Shown here: positions 57,338 to 64,000 of the stretch, piece after piece
Layout: each line of letters starts with the position of its first letter
How positions within the stretch are numbered: position 1 is the stretch's first letter
NCBI RefSeq assembly: GCF_016920785.2
Contig: NW_024609846.1
Coordinates: 83,151,816-83,215,815 of the forward strand
Origin: Ixodes scapularis
Taxonomy: Eukaryota; Arthropoda; Arachnida; Ixodida; Ixodidae
Direction: 5' to 3'
Length of the DNA: 64,000 nt
Notes under the pieces: model-generated
Told to the model about the DNA's origin: nothing
What the model saw: the letters and a program-made list of their open reading frames with translations, nothing else
Database searches by the model: none
Program-made: the position numbers and the translations under genes

Positions 57338-58161
57338 AGTAACTGAAGGTCAAACAGTAGTAGCGGTTATAGGACACAAATCAATTTTCATCTATACACT
57401 CACAATATGGGGTCACCCCGTCTTAGAGGTCTTACAGGTAACGTTTAAGGTACTTCGGGCAGCCAGGAAAAATGCTCGGAACAGCGTCTAAAGATAGCAC
57501 AGGCTTCTTTGCAGCGTGGAGGAAAACTCTCCCACCGAACTCCGCATGATACTATTTCGATAGAAGTTCGTCGGGGAAATGACTGACACAAACATGATCA
57601 CTAGGTAGTAACTTGCCATTGGCCCTCGGGATTGCACGACGCCACTGCTTCAGGCGAGAGTCATTTGATGGAGCTTTAACAAGGACACTCGCTCTGCACA
57701 GTTCCGGTACTCCGAATTGCAGTTGGGAACGAAGCAGGTCTTTCCCAGCCTTATAGCATAACTACTTCTTCTTCGGGTTAAGGCTCACCTTCGCGCACGA
57801 TGGTGTAATCGACACCTGTGATCGACACAGTACCAAAGCAAAACACGAGGCCAGCCGCTGGCCGCATACCGCAGCCACACCACCACACCGCGAAAACGGC
57901 AAGCACGCTACACCTCCGACACCGTGGCCGCCGAGGGGGGACCTCATACCAACGGCGCTCATAGCTCAGCGCCTTCCGCGGCGGCGCAAAACTAACTACT
58001 CCTGGTCCGAGGCTAGCTCCGAACACGTCGCTCGCTCCCCGCGGGAAGAGCAGTCAGAGTCATCACCTAAATGCATTTCTTCCACCCTGCCCTTGACTCA
58101 CCGCCGTTCATGTGAATGCTGGAGTCGGGGAGGGAGTCCCGCTGGTTCCGCCGGTCACTGG
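57338..58161. other. Intronic, no gene recognised
   Basis: Moderately GC-rich around 57780-58030 with overlapping minus-strand frames that lack domains. Confidence 0.35.
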
Positions 58162-58419
58162 CATCACCCCAGACATGTACAAATTACTCAAAAAAAGTAG
58201 TTAAGTTAAGTTACTGAGTATCGACGCCAAAAGTAGTTGAAGTGGAGTAGAAATTACGCATTTGAAATAGCAATTGAGTAAACTACTAACTACTATAAAA
58301 AAGTAGCGAATTACTTTGAAGTTACTTCCGAAGTTACTTTTTATGTTTTTGTGGCAGCAAAGTGAACAGAAATTTTGATCAGTGAAAAACCCTGCGAGCC
58401 GGAAATAAATGCAGTCATT

Positions 58420-58640
58420 TTATGACTTCCAAAATAGTTTATTCGCTCGCCGAAGCAATTGTCTTTCAAAGTTGTTATCGGGGAGTTTTCCTCTTTTCCT
58501 TCTAATAACGCCCTCGGTCAAGCTAAAAAGACGCTCCACCGTGGCGCTGGATGCAAAGACAGCGTTCAATTTCAGAAGCATGCTGTGCAGGGTCGGGTAA
58601 GCGAGTGTTGGCATCTTTGGTGTCCATGACGAAACATGTG
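58420..58640 (-). pseudogene. hAT transposase dimerisation region
   Basis: The minus strand reads YPTLHSMLLKLNAVFASSAT, then VERLFSLTEGVIRRKRGKLP and DNNFERQLLRRANK. This is the full hAT C-terminal motif series (SSA-x-VERLFS, G-x-I, R-x-L, F-LL-N) with no stop, so this portion is well preserved. The rest of the transposase (DDE core, BED finger) was not found. Confidence 0.85.
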
Positions 58641-59643
58641 AGGCTTGAGAGAGAGAGAAGTCTTGCAAAAGAGGAAAAACCATCGTTGGAGTTACAGCCA
58701 TGGGCCGAACGGTCATCGTTGGATTGGGGGGAGGGGAAGGGGATAAAAGCTGATAGAAGAGGGTCTTTTATAACAAACTCTCCTCTTTTTTTTTCTTTTT
58801 TTCTTCGGAAAGTTGAGATTGTTATGACTGGGCTTTATTCTCACGACGTTCGGAGATTTCGCCGAGCGAGTGCACTTGACCGTCAAGGAATCAAGTCTCG
58901 CGCCACGACGATGAGATCATCCGGACGACTGCGCGTCTCGTTGCAATATCATAGCTACGCCACTTAAAAAAAAAAAAAAAAAAAAAAAAAACGTTTTTTT
59001 TTTGCCGTTGACGTTGGGTCCAACAAAAGGATCTCCCAAAGGTGACTCGAAATCCTCGCCGGCGACTACGGTATCCTGACGCGTCTGACAAGTAAAACGT
59101 TTTCAACAAAGAGGAGGTCTCCCTGGCGTGGAAGGTCGGAAGGACGCGAAGGATTACGTGAACAAGCATCGGCGCTCGTACAGTTGCAGCTGGAAGAGGG
59201 AACGTGCTCCCATGAACGGATTATCCGTGTCTGCGTTTATGCGCGGGGGAGTCCGCTTTGCAAGGGAGTATGCGCTGACGACGAGGCGACCATGAGAACA
59301 GGCACCCAGCTGCGAGGTCATCCCAGCGGCGCCTACCGTGGAACCTACCACTTGAGTCAGAACTCACTAAAGGCACACCATGAAAACAACAACCCTCGGA
59401 GTGTCCCCGTCTTTCACGTTTGCAGCTGGAAACGCGGCGCTTGCGTGCATTACCGGATTAGGTCAACACCCGACCAAGGCTTGTCAAGCATCTCTGACTG
59501 CGTTCGTGCGCGCCGGTGTTATGTTTTGGCTGCTCGTCGTCGCCACCTTGGCCCAAGGACGTCTGTGATGCAGTTTCTATGGCTGCCGAGTGTAAGTGCG
59601 TGGGAACGGAATGTGAGGGGGCCCCTTCGTGAATACCACTTAA

Positions 59644-60270
59644 AGGAGCGATGCAACAATTTTTGTACTTTGCGCAAATACCGCTTAAAACAGATCCCTA
59701 ACGTTAATGACCTATGAAACACGCGTTCGTTTTTCACCCCACGCAATAGAAGTCCCAGAAAAAAATTAAAGAAAGACGAGCAGCGTTCACTCCCTCAACT
59801 CGCAGCCAGAACAAGCGGCCACGTGATCTGGAGCCGATTATATGCCGCCAGTGTTGATCATAGCCACGCGCTGGGGTTGGCAAAGCGCAGGACACGCGCT
59901 GAGTTCCAGACATTGTTATGGCTCGGCTGTTGTCGTCGTTGCAGCGATTGGACACGGGTCACAGCCCGAATGCTTCTCGAGCTAGCAATTGTCACGAGCC
60001 CAAGTCGAGTGCCCACGCAATGCTTGGGTCCAATCTATGAACCGCATTCAAATATCGTCACTTGGGTGTACTGCGATCCCCGAGTTACGTCATCAAATTT
60101 TGCAAAGGAGAGATTGAATGAAAATGATCGCTTTTGTCCTTGAAATTACACCGTAACAAAGGAGTTTCTTGGCCAATGGCGTTGCGTGTGAGTACCCTTG
60201 AGTCCCAGGTGTGCCAGTAAGCCCGTGTAGAGAGAAAAACATTCCAACTGAATATCGTTGCACAGCTCCT
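59644..60270. mobile_element. Kolobok-like MITE nested in the hAT
   Basis: TTAA at 59640-59643 and 60271-60274 flanks AGGAGCGATGCAACAA and the near-inverse TCGTTGCACAGCTCCT. The interior (59790-60030) resembles 13330-13850 in the other hAT element. No coding. Confidence 0.75.
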
Positions 60271-60508
60271 TTAATCTGCCAGCGTCTTATTTATTTCTCA
60301 ACTCAAACTTTTGTGATGAAAAAAAGTAGGATTAAATTTCGAGAGTAGTTAGTAATTTGAGTAGAAGTTACCTGAAAAACGTAGTTAAATTAAACTACTA
60401 ATTACCCAAATAGAGTTGTAATTGAAAGTTACCAAGTTACTCGGAAAAGTAGTTAAACTATAGTAGTTTGAGTAGTGTAGTTGAACTACGTCCAAGTCTG
60501 CATCACCC

Positions 60509-63162
60509 ACATCCCTCCCCGATAAGTATCCCCCGTGTGAATACCCCTTGACATGTGCTATCCGGCTAGTATATAGGATTCCACTCCCAGTGTGGCCGCA
60601 CCTTCGTTGGGCCAACGGAACGCTGCCACAACGGTAGGGTCTGAGAACACAGGTATTCTCTATTAGCCACTGTGGGAGGACACCTGCCGGTTCACAGTAA
60701 AGAGTGCCTGTGCGAACCGGTCGTCTAGTTCTACCACCATTTTAGGACGACACAAGTACAAGGTGACACGCGAAGTGCTGGAGGCATTTCACATCCACAG
60801 TAGGGGAGAAAGCTGTATACATGTGGCCTCAGTGGCGTTGTTCAGGAACAAGCTGGAGTTCCTGAAAAGGACAATGAAGGGCCAGCGCGTGCCATAGTTA
60901 CCAGCTATTATGGGTGGAAGGTGCGCGTGTGAATTTGTGGTGAGTTACTTGTTTTCTTTCTTCTCTATCAGTAAAAAGCGAGCTGGTTCTCCTGAAAATG
61001 ACAACGAAGGGTCAGCGCGTGCCGTAGTGAGCAGTTAGGATAGGTGGAAGATCCGCGTGTGAATGTGTGCTCGTTGCGTGTTTTCTTTCTTCTTCCATAA
61101 AAAAAGAAAAACATATAAAAACATGGAGGTAGAAAGCTTATGGAAGCAACATGACGCCACCAGAGGTGAAGTGCAAGGAGACTTCTGGTTTGGAGAGACG
61201 CGCCCCCAACGATTGCTGAACGAACAAAACCACAAGACGCTATTGGACGAAAAAGACAGCTGATTTAGCGCCAGAAGCTTTTTTGGTCGGGCGTTCGGGG
61301 CGTTCTGACCGACCGCGGCCGTCTTCTACTTCCGGCTTCACTTGGGATTTGTTTGTTTGGCTGGCTTGAGCCGGTATGTTGCCGCCTCTTCTTCTACACA
61401 CGAATTAATCTCCGTTACATCACGGCGCGGTGGTGGCGCGTCGGGCGCACTTCTGGTTTTTGGGCTGTGGGCGGAAGGCCCCATGTGAGGCGTGCATTCC
61501 TGCGTTGTTTTAAAAGGAACCAGACGAAAACATGCCTTTTCGTCAAACCGCTGCGACTGGGGCTGTACCAAAAGAGTCGAGAAAGGTTTGAAGATCAGTT
61601 TTCATGTGCTCGGTTCGTCCGAAAACGTGGATATGTGCCGCCGGACCACAATTGCTTGGGCGGGAAGCACTTTGCGTTGAATTCACGGATACCTGTGATC
61701 ATCACATTTATTTGTTTTGTTCCAACATGAATGTCGGAGAACCGTCAAGTTGTATGGCCCACCTGTGGACTACCTTCAGTGCGTCTTCAAGTTCAAACGG
61801 CCGCCTGATCGTTCGATCTGTCGTCTGCTCTTTCAAACGTTTCTGCCTGTCGTCTGCTCTTTTAAACGAACCCGGTCCGTAGACCAAACGTGGGCCCGGT
61901 GCTTGCTATAAGAAGTAAGCGCAGGCCTCAAAAGACTTCGGTTCGAAGGTTGGTAAGCAGGCTGGATGTAAACAGTAGATAGAAGGAGATGTTGATAATT
62001 GTTACCACTGGCCATCACCGATTTGTTATGCCTGATTCACTTGGTTCGATTCTGCTTGCCATTTTAAGTATCGACATCGACCATCTCAGCTACGTTTTAC
62101 GCTTTTACAGCCCGAGCGACGTCGCGACTGAAAACTGCGAGCGAAATCTCACCATGCGAATCAGGCTTTAGCGTACATTCTGCGGCGCCCACGTGAAATG
62201 AATCGCCGCATGTCACATTATTCACGCGAAGTTTTGCGGTGTAACCAGCCTCGTTAATTTCGCCGAGGTTACTCAAGTAGTCAGACATTGCCAGGAAGAC
62301 GTAGTATTAACAACTCGAACGCGAAAAAGGGCAGAGGGACTCACACCGACGCCGACAACGTGGCATTTCAATGGTTTGTTTATGGGCGACGGCGAGCTTC
62401 TTGCCCACACCCCCATCGCGCATGCGCGGCGCCGGTGGCGTCCGCTAGCGGCGCTCCGGCTTGTTTATAAGCATGAGTTGGTGTAAATCTCCATGTAAAA
62501 AACGAATATGGTCAAGTCAGTGCTTGTCCAGTAGTGCATGCTCAATTATTTTGTCCTTGTCTTTTGCGCTGTGTTTGGTTCAGTACGTTGGGTCTTCATT
62601 GCCTGACTGGGTTGAAAGTTTAGCAGTTGTGGCTTCTGGAGACATTAGGTAGATTGTTGTTGTGTATAAAGGATACTGTGCATAAATAAATATTCAGCTG
62701 TGTTTGAGACTGTCGGGACTATCTTCTTATGTGCACTTGTTGTGAAAGCGCAACATCCAAACCGACAGTGACTACCACTTTCCGCGTTCCCATGCAAGCA
62801 GGCATTCGCTCGATGGTCGTTGCTGATACGGTCGCACTAGAGCAGCGATAGAATCGAGCACATTGACGCAACTTTTTTTCTCACTGTGCGCAGTTTCCCA
62901 GACTCTTGTAGGGCACCTAGACTTGAACACAAAACCCAACCTTGGGTAGTACGCTCCATCTTTGGGTTTGTTATTTTCCGTTTAATGATATAGTGCTTGA
63001 AATGTCTGAAGGAAAGTAAAATATCTCCAATTCTGTTATATTATAGGGGGTAACTTACACTAATATGTCTGTCAAGGATCAGCTAGCCAACGTTTACCGT
63101 GTTTAAATTGAGCTGTGTCATCTATCTGCGCACTAAATAGATCGTTCGACGTTTATTCGCAG
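60509..63162 (+). other. End of the neprilysin-like intron
   Basis: Contains a repeated CCTGAAAATGACAACGAAGG-type segment (60863 and 60993 regions, about 130 bases apart), the THAP-like relic near 61.6 kb, and AT-rich sequence leading to the acceptor at 63161-63162. No further exon recognised. Confidence 0.4.
61540..61690 (+). pseudogene. Degraded THAP-like finger
   Basis: One frame reads CDWGCTKRVEKGLKISFHV, giving C-x3-C and the FH of a THAP domain. A one-base shift is then needed to read RKRGYVPPDHNCLGGKHF, resembling the end of a THAP finger with its C-x2-H. The order and spacing agree with THAP, but the frame is broken and W and FP are not preserved. It is likely a relic of a THAP-bearing transposon or gene. 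It lies 1.5 kb upstream of the neprilysin exon, inside that gene's intron. Confidence 0.4.
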
Positions 63163-63324
63163 CTCGTTTTCTGAACTCCAGTGTGGACTGGAGCGTGAAT
63201 CCTTGCGACAACTTCTACAAGTTCGCCTGCGGCAGATGGAAGAGTAGTCACCACATGCCCAACTACACGGACGAGCGCTCTCTGTTTACCGTCCTCAAGC
63301 GATCAATCGACATGGACATTCTGA
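63163..63324 (+). CDS. Neprilysin-like M13 metallopeptidase, N-terminal ectodomain exon
   Basis: This exon carries the most recognisable M13 sequence in the window: RFLNSSVDWSVNPCDNFYKF followed by ACGRW. It matches the family signature in which a PC-[DE]-[DN]-F-Y-x-[FY]-A-C-G-x-W block opens the peptidase M13 N-terminal domain. The acceptor is gtttattcgcag. The donor is CTGA then gtaagtg, leaving one base over. The segment after ACGRW (KSSHHMPNYTDERSLFTVLK) corresponds to the helix region following the signature. The zinc-binding HExxH and ExxxD motifs lie in later exons beyond the window, so catalytic competence cannot be judged. Known M13 enzymes are about 700-800 residues, and only about 110 are visible here. 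Tick genomes are known to carry many neprilysin paralogues, so which one this is cannot be said. Confidence 0.88.
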
Positions 63325-63580
63325 GTAAGTGCGGCGCCATTTTGTCGGATTGCTGCGCCATCTACAATCGGCTGGACCGTCTCCCTCCCACTCATGATGC
63401 CTGCAACGCGCGTCCGACTGGTGCGTCTACCGCGTCCTAAAAAATGCTCCCCCAGTTCCGACTGATGACGTCGTGGATGTGTCGGTTTTCGCCGGCCGCG
63501 ATTCTGGCGGTGTATACAGCGGAGGCGGTGGTTGTGGCAAATGCCTGTTCTCCTGCAGGCCGCTCTCCACTCCAGCTTAA

Positions 63581-63761
63581 AGGCCTGTTCACACTGTTGC
63601 GACCGAGTAAGACCGAGAGAGACCAGACCGGTTTTTAAGCCTTTTGCGATGAATTAGGACCAGATCCGCTGCAGCGCATCCGGTCCTAAGACGTCGCAAG
63701 AGGCTTAAAAACCGGTCTGGTCTCTCTCGGTCTTACTCGGTCGCACAATGTGAACGGCGCT
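63581..63761. mobile_element. Palindromic TTAA MITE
   Basis: TTAA at 63577-63580 and 63762-63765. The element is an almost complete hairpin: AGGCCTGTTCACACTGTTGC, CGACCGAGTAAGACCGAG and AGACCAGACCGGTTTTTAAG are mirrored. A further diverged copy begins at 63766 (GGCCCGTTCACACTCTTGC). It lies in the next neprilysin-like intron. Confidence 0.75.
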
Positions 63762-64000
63762 TTAAGGCCCGTTCACACTCTTGCAACCGAGTACGACTGA
63801 GAGAAAGCGAGGCTTGTTAAGACCTCTTAAAATTTCTTAGGACGAGAAAACACGCTGCCACTCTGGCGCCATATATGCGGTTACCCTGGAACTGCATTTC
63901 ACAAGAACGAAGGTTTTGCGGTATTTCCGAGGTGAAATCTGCGTAATATCTATAAGGAAGGCTCTTTTATAACGTTGACAAAAGTTTTTCGAGCCAAGAA

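Larger units (their letters stand above)
58170..60500. mobile_element. hAT element, TSD CATCACCC
   Basis: CATCACCC at 58162-58169 and 60501-60508 flanks ends CAGACATGTAC and GTCCAAGTCTG. Subterminal arrays of GTAGTTAAACTA / TAGTTACTTTxx motifs occur at both ends. Minus-strand transposase relic at 58420-58640 and nested TTAA MITE at 59644-60270. It resembles the 4678-6496 element in termini and subterminal style. It lies in the neprilysin-like intron. Confidence 0.88.

Noticed and set aside
59380..59568. Frame resembling a signal peptide (MFWLLVVATLAQG near the end)
   Set aside because: The hydrophobic segment is at the C-terminal end, lies inside a hAT element, and has no matching downstream exon.
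58170..60500. Treating the 58-kb element as starting at AGAC with a 10-base duplication
   Set aside because: Shifting by one base gives CAG...CTG ends and an exact 8-base CATCACCC duplication, which is the hAT rule.

Overview
The window looks like an invertebrate nuclear genome, most likely a hard tick (Ixodidae). Host exons are rare and short, separated by huge introns packed with nested transposons. There is no operon structure, ribosome-binding site or dense coding. The tick assignment is inference from the mix seen here: Penelope-like elements with a hammerhead-like motif, jockey/CR1/I-type LINE fragments, many foldback/MITE families, and an M13 peptidase whose exons include a CDSxxC motif. 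No database search was possible.

Host-like genes. (1) A neprilysin-like M13 metallopeptidase starts near 50.2 kb on the plus strand. Three exons (transmembrane anchor, CDSKQC exon, NPCDNFYKFACGRW exon) join in perfect phase across an 11.6-kb repeat-filled intron, and the gene runs off the right edge. (2) A five- or six-exon plus-strand gene at 15.4-17.3 kb ends in a DUF4806-like domain. One exon junction is out of phase by one base next to a seven-A run. (3) An unrecognised spliced minus-strand unit lies at about 37.7-40.2 kb, with frame conflicts. (4) A THAP zinc-finger reading frame at 41.2-41.5 kb sits inside a TTAA-flanked transposon. A degraded second THAP-like sequence lies near 61.6 kb.

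Mobile DNA by region. 0.4-2.5 kb: foldback with minisatellite arms. 4.7-6.5 kb: hAT remnant. 6.6-7.3 kb: Ty3/gypsy integrase relic. 7.9-15.2 kb: two head-to-head Penelope-like copies, one split by a 4.2-kb hAT element. 17.7-24 kb: foldbacks and MITEs. 24.1-27.3 kb: one LINE copy invaded by a Kolobok-like element (itself holding a hAT MITE) and by a TATA-flanked MITE. 29-30.5 kb: another Penelope-like element with a hammerhead-like motif. 33.9-35 kb: decayed Ty3/gypsy pol. 35.3-40.5 kb: large foldback-like unit. 40.6-42 kb: Kolobok-like element with THAP. 43.5-49 kb: composite palindrome with a hAT and a satellite. 53-57.4 kb: Penelope and LINE tails. 58.2-60.5 kb: another hAT with a nested Kolobok-like MITE.

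Several insertions have exact target-site duplications that can be read directly. In two cases the interrupted LINE frame confirms the duplication length. The most notable points are the TTAAAGG (Kolobok/T2-like) group with a THAP-coding member, the foldbacks with tandem-repeat arms (one enclosing a spliced unit), the hammerhead-like motif, and the neprilysin gene reassembled from phase-matched exons.
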